A stretch of DNA of 64,000 nt from Roseobacter insulae (GTDB lineage Bacteria > Pseudomonadota > Alphaproteobacteria > Rhodobacterales > Rhodobacteraceae): contig NZ_JAHXDN010000006.1 in NCBI RefSeq assembly GCF_019375555.1, positions 1-64,000 of the forward strand, in the 5' to 3' direction. Both the position numbers and the translations under genes were made by a program. Shown one piece after another: positions 45,158-54,183 of the stretch (the first letter of the stretch is position 1; every line of letters begins with the position of its first letter). The notes below the pieces were generated by a model that worked only from the letters and a program-made list of their open reading frames with translations, was not told the DNA's origin and ran no database searches.

Positions 45158-45348
45158 CCATGACCCTCAATTTATCTCCCAACATCGCCGACCCTGACGG
45201 GTTCTACGACGAGCTTCTGGCCGCGCACGAGGGTCTCGACAAGGCCGCGAGCGATGCGCTGAATGCCCGTCTCATCCTGATACTGTGCAACCACATCGGT
45301 GATCGCGAGGTTTTGCGCGACGCACTCGCCGCCGCCAGCAAGACCTAA
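45154..45348 (+). CDS. DUF2783 small protein
   Basis: A 64-residue protein: FYDELLAAHEGLDKAASDALNARLILILCNHIGD matches, in pieces, the DUF2783 family, small helical proteins commonly encoded after flavoprotein aromatic hydroxylases. Start is GTG 45154 overlapping the hydroxylase stop, or ATG 45160. A role as a small partner or stabiliser of the hydroxylase is inferred from this recurring neighbourhood. It ends six bases before the end of the convergent guaD gene. Confidence 0.85.
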   Translation: MTMTLNLSPNIADPDGFYDELLAAHEGLDKAASDALNARLILILCNHIGDREVLRDALAAASKT

Positions 45349-45354
45349 ACGGTC

Positions 45355-46653
45355 TCAGGCCGCTGGTTTCTGCGGAATGCCGGCCACGTAGGTCTGGGCG
45401 ATGGCGCGGTCATCCCCCATGATCTGCAGAACAAACAGCTCTTCGTCCAGCGTCTCGGCACGGTCCATGCGCAACTGCATCGCGGGTGTTGCCCAGGCGT
45501 CCAGAACAACGATGTCGGCCTCGGTGCCTGCATCCAGCGTCCCGATTTTGTCCGACAGACCAAGGACGTCGGCATTCCCCCTGGTGATCCAGTCAAAGGC
45601 GCGCAGGGCGTGCAGTTTCTGGTTTTGTACTTGCAGGATCTTGTAGCCTTCGTTCAGCGTCTGCAGCATGGAATAGCTGGTGCCCGCGCCGATATCCGTG
45701 GCAATGGCATTGGTCACGCCGGCGCCGCGCAGGCGCGCGTCGTTGAAAAACCCGGAGCCCAGAAACAGGTTGGAGGTCGGGCAGAACACCGGGTGTGCGC
45801 CGGTCTCGGCAAGTGAGGCGACTTCTCTGTCAGACAGGTGAATGGCGTGGCCCAGCAGCATCTTGTCGCTTAGCAGCCCGTAGGTATCATAGATGTGCAG
45901 ATAGTCTCCGGCGTCTGGATAAAGCGACGTGGCAAAGGCGATTTCCTCCCGGTTTTCCGACAGATGCGTCTGAACGTGGCAGCCTGGGTTTTCGGCGGCG
46001 AGCGCCCCGGCCATCTCCATCTGTTCGGGCGTCGATGTGATGGCAAAACGCGGCGAGACGGCGTAGCCTGCACGCCCCTGCCCATGCCATTTCCTGATCA
46101 GCGCGGTCGTCTCGTCGTAGCTGGATTGCGGCGTGTCACAGACGATGTCCGGGGCATTGCGGTCCATCATGACCTTGCCGCCGATCATGCGCATGTTGCG
46201 GCGTGCCGCCTCGGAGAAGTAGGCATCGGCCGATGCGGCGTGTACCGAGCAATACGCCACCGCCGTGGTTGTCCCATGTTGCAGCAGCACGTCGAAAAAG
46301 CGGGTGGCAATTGCCGTGGCATGTGCAGGATCGCCGAACCGGGCCTCCTCCGGGAAGACGTAACCGTTCAGCCAGTCCAGCAGCTGGCTGCCCCAGGAGG
46401 CAACGATTTGTGCCTGCGGAAAATGCAGATGCGTGTCGATAAAGCCTGCCATCAGCAGGTGCGGGCGATGATCCGTCACGCGCGCTCCGGTCGCCTGAGG
46501 TGCTATGGTGTCAAACGCCCCCGACGCGGCGATCATCCCGTTGCGCAGCAGCAGGGCACCGTCTTCGATGTAGCTGTAGGCGCTGTTGTCGGCGCTGTTC
46601 TCGGGTGCGCGATGAAAGGTCAGGATACGTCCGCGCAGCAATGTGTCGGTCAT
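45355..46653 (-). CDS. guaD: Guanine deaminase
   Basis: A 432-residue amidohydrolase of GuaD type. Metal ligands H75 and H77 lie in GFIDTHLHFPQ, followed by the typical LLDWLNGYVFPEEARF. HVQTHLSENREEI and LGHAIHLSDRE provide further metal ligands, and FCPTSNLFLGSGFF and ATDIGAGTSYSMLQTLNEG finish the pattern. It converts guanine to xanthine. It is the last gene of a minus-strand purine operon with a permease, xdhC, xdhB and xdhA upstream. Confidence 0.95.
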   Translation of the reverse strand: MTDTLLRGRILTFHRAPENSADNSAYSYIEDGALLLRNGMIAASGAFDTIAPQATGARVTDHRPHLLMAGFIDTHLHFPQAQIVASWGSQLLDWLNGYVFPEEARFGDPAHATAIATRFFDVLLQHGTTTAVAYCSVHAASADAYFSEAARRNMRMIGGKVMMDRNAPDIVCDTPQSSYDETTALIRKWHGQGRAGYAVSPRFAITSTPEQMEMAGALAAENPGCHVQTHLSENREEIAFATSLYPDAGDYLHIYDTYGLLSDKMLLGHAIHLSDREVASLAETGAHPVFCPTSNLFLGSGFFNDARLRGAGVTNAIATDIGAGTSYSMLQTLNEGYKILQVQNQKLHALRAFDWITRGNADVLGLSDKIGTLDAGTEADIVVLDAWATPAMQLRMDRAETLDEELFVLQIMGDDRAIAQTYVAGIPQKPAA

Positions 46654-46716
46654 GGGGGCAAGCCTCGCTTGGTGAAGTGGGGGGAGGGCAGCGGACAGGA
46701 TGCCCTCCCATGCGTC

Positions 46717-48318
46717 TCAGGCCCGTTTGCCCGGCGCATCCGTGCTCATGAAATCGGGCTCATCGGGGACAATGACCCGATGTTCCAGATATTCCTTCGG
46801 TGCCAGTGTGGGATAGACCAGCAGGAAGGCACCGACGATCACGTAGCCGATGGTGATCCCGTCGAGCTGCGGCAGTTGCAGGCTGGCGGCATGGATGATA
46901 CCGATGGAGGACATGATCGCGGCGGCCACGGCGAACCCGCCGGCATTCCTGAATTTTCCGTCAATGATCGAGGCCACGATGGCGCCCCACACAAGCCCGG
47001 TGATGATAGCACCCTGCGACAAGGCCAGATGACCTTCGTAGTGCGCGCCTTCCATCAAAAGAGCTGCGGTCAGATCCGCATCGCCAAGGCCGGGCAAGCC
47101 CTCGACACCAGTGTTGCGCAGTGCGTTCATGAGCGACCCCCATTTGATCATCAGGAAGCTGGAGATATGCGGCAGGATCGCGAAGGATACCGCTGCCATA
47201 TGTTCCGTTCTGACCGAAAACGCCGTGTTGGTGATCAGGCTGACGGAAACGAACACAAGAACGGGGGCGGCGGCTGCAATCGGGATCAGGCCGTTAAGGA
47301 AGGCGAGAAATCCGAAGACGGCGGCGAACGCGATGACGCCCCCCACACCAATCACGTAGCCTGCGTGGGCCTCCATGCGTTTATACGCGGGGTGACCGAT
47401 GTACACCGTGGTCGGGAACGGCGATCCGAAGATCGCGCCGACCATCGTGCCCATGCCATCGGTGACCTGGCAGGCCGCGACGGGATAGTGATCACCCGCC
47501 GCTTCGGCGCTTTCCACGTTGTTCATCGTTTCGATGAAATTGTAGATCTGCACCGGCACCAGCACGAGGAACAATTCAGGGTTGGCAAAGAGGTATTGCA
47601 CGCCGACGATCAGGTCACCGACGTAGGGCAGCGGCGGGTAGAAGCCGACACCATCGATGTTGAAGCTGGACTGGCCGAGGATAATGGCAATTACCGTGCC
47701 CACGCCGATGGCGATCAGGCCTGCGGGAATACCCAAGGGCAGGCGAAACCGGCCAATCAGGCCCCAGAGAATGAACACGAGCGACGCAAACCCGACAATG
47801 GGATTTTCAAACACCTGCGTCAGGGGAACCGAGCCGATGAAGACAATGGCGATGCCGCACAGGGTGCCCAGCATGCCCGCGCGCGGCGTGATGCGTTTCA
47901 GGATGGGGCCGACAATCGCACCAAGGGCGGCCACGATACCTCCCATAAAACCCGCGCCGATCCCTACCTGCCAGGCCAGAACCGCATCCTGCGTCGACCA
48001 GTAGATCGGGCCGATAACACCAAAGAGATAGACGAACATCACCGGTGTCGAAATGCCGTAGGGCAGGGCGGTCACATCCTTGCCGGTCTTTTCCGCAACC
48101 CGCTTGGCCATCAGGACGTAGACCAGGACGCCCGCCAGAATGGCGATCGCAGCCCCCGGAACAATACGGCCGTAGACGATCTCGGCCGGCATTTGAAACA
48201 CGAACTGGCAGACCGCTGACAGCACCATCAGATTAACGAGGTTGTCGGTGAACAGCGCCCAGAAAGCGCTGTAGTCGCTGCGCGCGAAGAGTTTGTAGCT
48301 ATAGCTGGCTTGTGCCAT
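46717..48318 (-). CDS. NCS2-family purine permease (AzgA-like branch)
   Basis: A 533-residue polytopic membrane protein with about 12-14 hydrophobic segments. It begins FARSDYSAFWALFTDNLVNL, as in NCS2/AzgA-like permeases. GSPFPTTVYIGHPAYKRM contains the conserved helix-break region of NCS2 proteins. ATG 48318 follows AGGGAGGACAC; a longer frame up to 48465 looks non-coding. Its place between xdhC and guaD points to uptake of guanine, hypoxanthine, xanthine or urate; which one is not clear. Confidence 0.9.
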   Translation of the reverse strand: MAQASYSYKLFARSDYSAFWALFTDNLVNLMVLSAVCQFVFQMPAEIVYGRIVPGAAIAILAGVLVYVLMAKRVAEKTGKDVTALPYGISTPVMFVYLFGVIGPIYWSTQDAVLAWQVGIGAGFMGGIVAALGAIVGPILKRITPRAGMLGTLCGIAIVFIGSVPLTQVFENPIVGFASLVFILWGLIGRFRLPLGIPAGLIAIGVGTVIAIILGQSSFNIDGVGFYPPLPYVGDLIVGVQYLFANPELFLVLVPVQIYNFIETMNNVESAEAAGDHYPVAACQVTDGMGTMVGAIFGSPFPTTVYIGHPAYKRMEAHAGYVIGVGGVIAFAAVFGFLAFLNGLIPIAAAAPVLVFVSVSLITNTAFSVRTEHMAAVSFAILPHISSFLMIKWGSLMNALRNTGVEGLPGLGDADLTAALLMEGAHYEGHLALSQGAIITGLVWGAIVASIIDGKFRNAGGFAVAAAIMSSIGIIHAASLQLPQLDGITIGYVIVGAFLLVYPTLAPKEYLEHRVIVPDEPDFMSTDAPGKRA

Positions 48319-48400
48319 TTTCAGTGTCCTCCCTAAGACATCTCTTTTGCGCGCACCTGTCCTCCCGACGTGCGTGCGTCGCAAAATTTTCAAACCGCTT

Positions 48401-49213
48401 TCAGGCGGTGATTTCGGTATGCAGTTTCGGCTCAGTGAGCCGGGCCATAACCTCGGCCACAACAAATGACGCGATCACTTCAGGTCGCTTGTCGGTACTT
48501 CGTGTCGCTCCGATGGGGCAGACCAGCGCCGCGGGGGAGAGGCCCGCGGCGTTTTGCCTGCAGTACGACAGGTATTTCGCCCGTTTCGTGGCGGAGCCGA
48601 TGAGCCCGACATACGCGGCATCACCCCGTGCCAGCGCCTCTGTCGTCAGCAGGAAATCCAGCGCATGATCATGGGTCAGAACAATAAAAGCGCTGCCCTT
48701 TGGGGCCTGTCTGATTTCCGCCTCCGGCAGGGCGGACAGGCGCTTTTCCACCGTGGCATCGGCTCTTGCCAGTTCCGCCTCGCGGCTGTCGATGAGAATA
48801 CAGCGCACCGGCAAATGCTGAAAGAGCACTGCAAGGGCCCGCCCCACATGTCCTGCGCCCAGCACGTAGATATGCGGATGGGCGTCACGGCGTGCATGTT
48901 CCGCGGCCTGCGCGGCTGCCTTGTCTTCCGGACGCATCAGGTCGAGCGCCAGATCGACATACCCGCCGCAGCATTGCCCGATCTCCGGACCAAGCGGGAC
49001 ACTCATGCGCGTCGATGTCTCGCCCCGGCGCAGCATGGCGCGCGCCTTATCGATGGCCATATATTCCAACTGACCGCCACCGATTGTGCCATGGAACCCG
49101 GAGGCGGAGACAAATATCTCTGCACCGTTTTCGCGCGGCGCGGAGCCTCGCACCGCGACCTGACGAACGTGCATGACCGCCGTGTGGTGGACCAGGAAAT
49201 CATCCAGAGACAT
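48401..49213 (-). CDS. xdhC: Xanthine dehydrogenase accessory protein XdhC
   Basis: A 270-residue XdhC-type protein. The N-terminal CoxI/XdhC domain has GTIGGGQLEYMAIDKAR and GQCCGGYVDLALD with the conserved Cys pair; the C-terminal Rossmann-like domain starts HIYVLGAGHVGRALA and contains YVGLIGSATKRAKYL. XdhC binds molybdenum cofactor, helps its sulfuration and hands it to XdhB. It overlaps the 3' end of xdhB by 14 bases. Confidence 0.95.
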   Translation of the reverse strand: MSLDDFLVHHTAVMHVRQVAVRGSAPRENGAEIFVSASGFHGTIGGGQLEYMAIDKARAMLRRGETSTRMSVPLGPEIGQCCGGYVDLALDLMRPEDKAAAQAAEHARRDAHPHIYVLGAGHVGRALAVLFQHLPVRCILIDSREAELARADATVEKRLSALPEAEIRQAPKGSAFIVLTHDHALDFLLTTEALARGDAAYVGLIGSATKRAKYLSYCRQNAAGLSPAALVCPIGATRSTDKRPEVIASFVVAEVMARLTEPKLHTEITA

Positions 49214-51518
49214 CTGCCCGCCCCTCTCGTAACCGCTCCACCGCCATCAGCACGCATTCCGGTGTCGCAGGCGCATCCAGACGCGGGCAGGTTTTGTAGT
49301 CCGCCACGCTGGCCACGGCCATCGACAGCGCCTCGAAAACCGAAATGCCCAGCATGAAGGGCGGCTCGCCCACGGCCTTGGACCGCTTGATGGTGTTTTC
49401 GCGGTTTTCCGACCACTCGGGCAGGGCCACGTTGAACACGCGTGGACGGTCCGAGGCCAGCGGGATCTTGTAGGTGGACGGCGCATGGGTGCGCAATTGC
49501 CCTTCGTCGTCCCACCACAGTTCCTCGGTGGTCAGCCAGCCCATCCCCTGAATGAAGGCACCCTCGATCTGGCCGATGTCCAGTTGCGGGTTCAGGGACC
49601 GGCCCACATCGTGCAGGATGTCGGTACGGTCGAGCTGATATTCGCCGGTCAGCGTGTCGATGGTGACTTCGGAGCAGGCGGCGCCATAGGCAAAGTAGTA
49701 AAACGGCCGGCCCTTGCCCGAGGCGCGGTCCCAGTGGATTTTCGGCGTCTTGTAGAATCCCGCCGCGGACAGCTGAACCCGGGCCATGTAAGCCTGTTTG
49801 ATGAAATCGGCGAAGGGCACTGCCTCGGACCCGATGTGCACCTGGTTATCGGCGAAGCGCACCGTGTCCGGCTTGGCTTGCCATTTCTCCGCTGCAAACT
49901 CGATCAAACGCGCCTTGATCTGCTCGCAGCCATCCAGCGCCGCCATGCCATTCAGATCAGACCCCGAAGAGGCTGCCGTGGCGGAGGTGTTCGGCACTTT
50001 TTCCGTCGTGGTCCGGGTGATCTTGACGCGGGAAAAGTCGACACCGAAGGCGTCCGCCGCGATCTGCGCGACCTTGGTGTTCAGCCCTTGGCCCATCTCG
50101 GTTCCGCCGTGGTTCAGCGCGATGGACCCGTCGTTGTAGACATGCACCAGCGAGCCGGCCTGATTGTACCAGGTCGCGGTGAAGGAGATGCCGAATTTCA
50201 CCGGGGTCAGGGCGATGCCCTTGCGCAGGATGCCTCCACTGGCGTTGTAGGCCAGAACGGCCTCGCGACGCGCCCGGTAGTCCGCATTTGCCTCCAGCTC
50301 GTCCACGATCCGCGGCATGATGTTGTCTTCGACGGTCTGGTGGTAGGGCGTGAGATTGCGATCGTCTGTGCCGTAGAAATTAGCGCGACGCACGTCCAGC
50401 GTATCCTTGCCAAGGGCATAAGCGATCTCTTCGATCATCCGTTCGGCGGCGATCACGCCCTGCGGTCCGCCAAACCCGCGAAAGGCGGTGTTCGAGACGG
50501 AGTTTGTCTTCATCGGATGCGACGTCAGGCGCACATTGGGGTAGTAATACGCGTTATCGGCGTGAAAAAGCGCCCGGTCGGTCACTGGCCCGGAAAGATC
50601 GGCGGAGAACCCGCAGCGCGCGGCGAATTGACCCTCGACGGCGGTTATTCGGCCCGCCTCGTCAAAGCCGACGTCATAGTCGATCACGAAGTCGTGGCGT
50701 TTGCCGGTTGCGGACATGTCGTCATCCCGGTCAGGGCGGATCTTGACCGCGCAACGCCACTTCTTGGCCGCGATCGCGGCCACGGCGCAAAACAGGTTCA
50801 TCTGCGTTTCCTTGCCGCCAAAACCGCCCCCCATGCGCCGTACGTTCACGGTCACGGCATGGGAGTTTACGCCCAGAACCTTGGCCACCATATGTTGCGC
50901 TTCGGAAGGATGCTGAGTGGAGGAATGCACGATGACATCCTCGTCCTCGCCGGGAATGGCAAAGGCGATGTGACCTTCGAGGTACATGTGATCCTGACCG
51001 CCAACGCGCATCTGACCGGACAGCCGATGGGGGGCCGTCCTGAGGGCAGGCGCCACATCTCCGCGTTCAAGCTTCAGGGGCGCCGTCACGTAGGGATAGT
51101 CAGCCGCGCGCGCCTCCGCCGCATCCAGAACATGCGGCAGATCTTCGTACGCGATGACGGCCTGTTGCGCGGCCCGACGAGCAGCATCGCGTGTCTCGGC
51201 CACAACCGCGAACATCGGCTGGCCCCAGAATTCGACTTTTCCGGTCGCGAAAACCGGTTCGTCATTCAGACCGGTGGGGCTGACATCATTCTCGCCGGGA
51301 ATGTCTTCCTCCGTCAGCACACCCACCACGCCGGGTGCGGTTTTCACAGCCGCCAGATCAAGCTTTCTGATGCGGGCGTGGGCACGGGTTGACAGGCCAA
51401 GATAGGCGTGCAGGGTGCCCGCAGGCTCGGGGATGTCATCGGTGTATTCGGCGCGTCCGGTCACGTGTTTGATCGCGGAATCGTGCCGGGGATCGGATGT
51501 CACGGTGTCGTCTTTCAT
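49200..51518 (-). CDS. xdhB: Xanthine dehydrogenase, molybdopterin-binding subunit
   Basis: A 772-residue large subunit. VTGRAEYTDDIPEP at the N-terminus is the typical opening; NVRRMGGGFGGKETQ and NTAFRGFGGPQGV are Moco-binding loops, ALNHGGTEMGQGLNTKVAQIA is the cofactor channel region, and VGEPPFMLGISVFEAL carries the catalytic glutamate region. Together with the XdhA subunit it oxidises hypoxanthine and xanthine to urate. ATG 51518 lies eight bases from GAGGAGG; ATG 51524 is in frame but too close. It starts 13 bases after xdhA. Confidence 0.95.
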   Translation of the reverse strand: MKDDTVTSDPRHDSAIKHVTGRAEYTDDIPEPAGTLHAYLGLSTRAHARIRKLDLAAVKTAPGVVGVLTEEDIPGENDVSPTGLNDEPVFATGKVEFWGQPMFAVVAETRDAARRAAQQAVIAYEDLPHVLDAAEARAADYPYVTAPLKLERGDVAPALRTAPHRLSGQMRVGGQDHMYLEGHIAFAIPGEDEDVIVHSSTQHPSEAQHMVAKVLGVNSHAVTVNVRRMGGGFGGKETQMNLFCAVAAIAAKKWRCAVKIRPDRDDDMSATGKRHDFVIDYDVGFDEAGRITAVEGQFAARCGFSADLSGPVTDRALFHADNAYYYPNVRLTSHPMKTNSVSNTAFRGFGGPQGVIAAERMIEEIAYALGKDTLDVRRANFYGTDDRNLTPYHQTVEDNIMPRIVDELEANADYRARREAVLAYNASGGILRKGIALTPVKFGISFTATWYNQAGSLVHVYNDGSIALNHGGTEMGQGLNTKVAQIAADAFGVDFSRVKITRTTTEKVPNTSATAASSGSDLNGMAALDGCEQIKARLIEFAAEKWQAKPDTVRFADNQVHIGSEAVPFADFIKQAYMARVQLSAAGFYKTPKIHWDRASGKGRPFYYFAYGAACSEVTIDTLTGEYQLDRTDILHDVGRSLNPQLDIGQIEGAFIQGMGWLTTEELWWDDEGQLRTHAPSTYKIPLASDRPRVFNVALPEWSENRENTIKRSKAVGEPPFMLGISVFEALSMAVASVADYKTCPRLDAPATPECVLMAVERLREGRADVSG

Positions 51519-51531
51519 CGTCATGCCCTCC

Positions 51532-52992
51532 TCAGGCCCGCGCCAGCTTGGCATCGGCGCCAGTGCCCGACTGCTCCAGATAAAAGCGGCGGAACAGGTT
51601 CTGGGATACTTTCAACCGGTAGGCTGCAGAGGCCCGCCAGTCCGTCAGCGGGCTGAAGTCCTTGGCCAGCGCGTCGGCGGCAGCGACCAGCGTTTCCTCG
51701 CGCCAGGCCTGGCCTGTCAGGGCATCCTCTGCGTGAGACGCACGTTTCGGTGTCGCGGCCATGCCGCCAAAGGCAATGCGCGCTTGCGTGATCTTCTGAT
51801 CCTTGACGGTGATGTTGAAGGCCGCGCACACGGAGGAAATGTCTTCGTCCCGGCGTTTCGAAATCTTGTAGGCGGCATGCAGCGCGCCGTCGGATGCCCG
51901 CGGGATCGTGATCCCTTCGAGAAACTCACCTGCAGCAAGATCCTGTTTGCCGTAATCGATGAAGAAGTCTTCGATCGGCAGCACGCGCCGCGCGTCCCCC
52001 CGCCGCAGAGTGATGTCAGCCCCAAGGGCGATCAGAACCGGCGGCGTGTCGCCAATCGGCGAGCCGTTTGCGATGTTTCCGCCGATTGTGCCCATGTTGC
52101 GGATTTGCCAGCCGGCTATCCGGTCCCAGAAGCTGCGCAGATGGGGGTATTCGCCACAGAGCACGGCGTCCGCATCCGAATAGCTGACACCCGCGCCCAG
52201 ATGCAGAGCCTCGTCCTGCACATCAATACGTTTGAGGCCGGACAGATGGCCCAGCAAGACAACAGGTGAAATATCCTTGAGAAACTTGGTGACCCACAGC
52301 CCGACGTCGGTCGCGCCCGCCACCATCGTGGCCTCCGGCAGCTCGATCAGAACATGTGCCAGATCATCGACGTCCGCGGGCAGAATGGTGCGGCTGTTGC
52401 CCTTGCGCACATCGACCCGCGCCCCGTCCCGCAATGCGGCGAGGCGTTTGGTGACCCGGGCGCGTTCCAGCACCAGGGCGTCCTGCGCGGGCGCGCCGTT
52501 CTCGCTGATCGCCTTGGCGGCGCGCATGATCGGTGCGTACCCGGTGCAGCGGCACAAGTTCCCCTGAAGCGCCGTTTCAATCTCTGTCTCCGTCGGGGCG
52601 GGTGTCTGCATCCACAGCGCATAGAGCGACATGACAATCCCCGGTGTGCAAAAGCCGCATTGGCTGCCGTGAAACTCCACCATGGCCTTTTGAACCGGGT
52701 GCAAGTTGCCGCCGGTGCCAGACAGATGCTCTACCGTTACGACATGACAGCCATCCAGCGACGCCAGCAACCGGATGCAGGCGTTGACGGCTTCGTAGCA
52801 GAGCACACCATTTGCCAGCCGGCCCACCAGAACCGTGCAGGCACCGCAGTCCCCTTCGGCACAGCCTTCCTTGGTGCCGGTCAGGCGGCGGTCGATGCGC
52901 AGAAAATCCAGCAGCGTATCCGTGGCCGCGACGTCACTGAGGCTGATATCGCGTTCGTTCAGCAGAAAGTTTATCTCGTGACGTGGTTGCAT
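51532..52992 (-). CDS. xdhA: Xanthine dehydrogenase, FeS/FAD small subunit
   Basis: A 486-residue protein. The plant-type [2Fe-2S] cluster ligands are C44, C49 and C52 in EGCAEGDCGACTVL plus C65; the second cluster uses C112 and C115 (QCGFCTPG) and C147 and C149 (NLCRCTGY). The FAD domain follows (about residues 200-370: MVAGATDVGLWVTKF, GTIGGNIANGSPIGD) and then the CO-dehydrogenase flavoprotein C-terminal domain. ATG 52992 is preferred with AAGGA ten bases upstream. It leads the minus-strand purine operon and is divergent from a LysR gene. Confidence 0.95.
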   Translation of the reverse strand: MQPRHEINFLLNERDISLSDVAATDTLLDFLRIDRRLTGTKEGCAEGDCGACTVLVGRLANGVLCYEAVNACIRLLASLDGCHVVTVEHLSGTGGNLHPVQKAMVEFHGSQCGFCTPGIVMSLYALWMQTPAPTETEIETALQGNLCRCTGYAPIMRAAKAISENGAPAQDALVLERARVTKRLAALRDGARVDVRKGNSRTILPADVDDLAHVLIELPEATMVAGATDVGLWVTKFLKDISPVVLLGHLSGLKRIDVQDEALHLGAGVSYSDADAVLCGEYPHLRSFWDRIAGWQIRNMGTIGGNIANGSPIGDTPPVLIALGADITLRRGDARRVLPIEDFFIDYGKQDLAAGEFLEGITIPRASDGALHAAYKISKRRDEDISSVCAAFNITVKDQKITQARIAFGGMAATPKRASHAEDALTGQAWREETLVAAADALAKDFSPLTDWRASAAYRLKVSQNLFRRFYLEQSGTGADAKLARA

Positions 52993-53083
52993 GATCCGGG
53001 TGTCCTTAATCTCGCCGCTATGTTCGAGCACTCTTAGCATGCCGTATTCCGTGCTTCGAAAAAACGCCTGTGAATGGTAAGCT

Positions 53084-53104
53084 TTTTCAACGATTCATTG
53101 AAAA
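53084..53104. promoter_or_regulatory. LysR operator candidate, TTTTCAA-N7-TTGAAAA
   Basis: TTTTCAA (53084-53090) and TTGAAAA (53098-53104) are perfect reverse complements around seven bases, giving T-N11-A spacing inside the palindrome. It lies in the 125-base gap between xdhA and the divergent LysR gene, 14 bases before the LysR start codon. Confidence 0.65.
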
Positions 53105-53117
53105 TCGATGAGAAAAG

Positions 53118-54062
53118 ATGCCGTATCTTGAAAGTCTAAAGGTTTTTGTGCGTGTTGTGGAGCTTGGCAGCATCACCTCCGGCGGCCGTGACTTGCGCCT
53201 GACCCCTGCGGTTGCCAGCAACCGGATCAAGGAACTGGAGAGGCGCCTCGATGTGCGCCTGTTCAACCGAACCACCCGCAAGCTGACGCCGACCGAGGCG
53301 GGGCGGAGTTTTTACGACCACGCCCGGGTGATTGTGGAAAATCTTGAACATGCCGAAGCGGTGATTGCAGGCTTTGCCGGCAGCCCGCGCGGGGTCATTC
53401 AGGCCGCTGCCCCCCTTGGGGTGGGAAAACGCGTGGTGGCTCCGCTGGTGCCGCAGTTCGTGGACAGCTACCCGGACATATCCATCCGCCTGCGCCTGTC
53501 GGACCGCAAGGTGGATCTGGTTGACGACCGTCTTGACGTGGCGCTGATGGTCGGCACGCCGCCGGACTCGACCCTGACCCTGCGCAAGATCGCCGATTGT
53601 CCGCGGGTGCTATGTGCAACACCGGACTATCTTGCGAAACACGGCGTGCCGGAAACGCCACGTGACCTTGCGGGTGACGGGCACAACTGCCTGTTGCTCC
53701 GCTACCCGCGGTCGCCCGAGTATTTCTGGACGTTGCAGACCCGCGATGGACCGGTGAAAATCGAGCCGTCCGGCAGCTACGATTCCGATGATGGCGATGT
53801 GCTCACGGCATGGGCGCTTGACCACAGGGGTATCGTGAACAAACCGGTTTTCGACGTCGCAGACGAATTGCGCCGCGGCAGCCTGGTCGAAGTATTGCCA
53901 CAGACGCCGCCGGTGGATGCGATTTTCGGGTGTCTTTATCCGCACCGCCGCTTGCAGGACCCGAAAATCAGGCTGTTCATCGATTTTATGATCGAGCATT
54001 GCCGTTTCAAGGTGCGCGCCCTGCAGGACGGCATTCCGTTGGACCGACCGGCGCGGCGTTAG
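53118..54062 (+). CDS. LysR-family regulator of purine genes (paralogue 1)
   Basis: A 314-residue LysR regulator: YLESLKVFVRVVELGSITSG, then LTPAVASNRIKELERRLDVRLF as recognition helix and FNRTTRKLTPTEAG. It is divergent from xdhA with a perfect palindrome between. A second LysR protein at 56990-57895 has the same framework (PAVAS, RLFxRTTR, AAPLGVGxR, VRLRLSDRK, RVLCAxPDY, DSDDGDVLTDWAL-like), so the two are paralogues flanking the urate-to-ureidoglycine genes. It probably responds to a purine intermediate and controls the xdh operon. Confidence 0.9.
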   Translation: MPYLESLKVFVRVVELGSITSGGRDLRLTPAVASNRIKELERRLDVRLFNRTTRKLTPTEAGRSFYDHARVIVENLEHAEAVIAGFAGSPRGVIQAAAPLGVGKRVVAPLVPQFVDSYPDISIRLRLSDRKVDLVDDRLDVALMVGTPPDSTLTLRKIADCPRVLCATPDYLAKHGVPETPRDLAGDGHNCLLLRYPRSPEYFWTLQTRDGPVKIEPSGSYDSDDGDVLTAWALDHRGIVNKPVFDVADELRRGSLVEVLPQTPPVDAIFGCLYPHRRLQDPKIRLFIDFMIEHCRFKVRALQDGIPLDRPARR

Positions 54063-54183
54063 ACGCGCGACAGTCACGGCGGTATTTTCAAATTTTGACG
54101 AAAGCTCCTTAAGCGATCTGTGCGCTTGTGGGCAGGTGGGGCCTGCGCAAGTTTCGGGCCGAACCCCAAGCAGGAGCCACAGG

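Noticed and set aside
45895-48219. A 774-residue open frame on the + strand opposite guaD and the NCS2 permease
   Set aside because: It lies antisense to two well-recognised genes and has a composition rich in His, Gln, Arg and Asp, typical of a mirror frame in high-GC DNA.
49485-51392. A 635-residue open frame on the + strand opposite xdhB
   Set aside because: Antisense mirror of the conserved xdhB gene with no recognisable motif.
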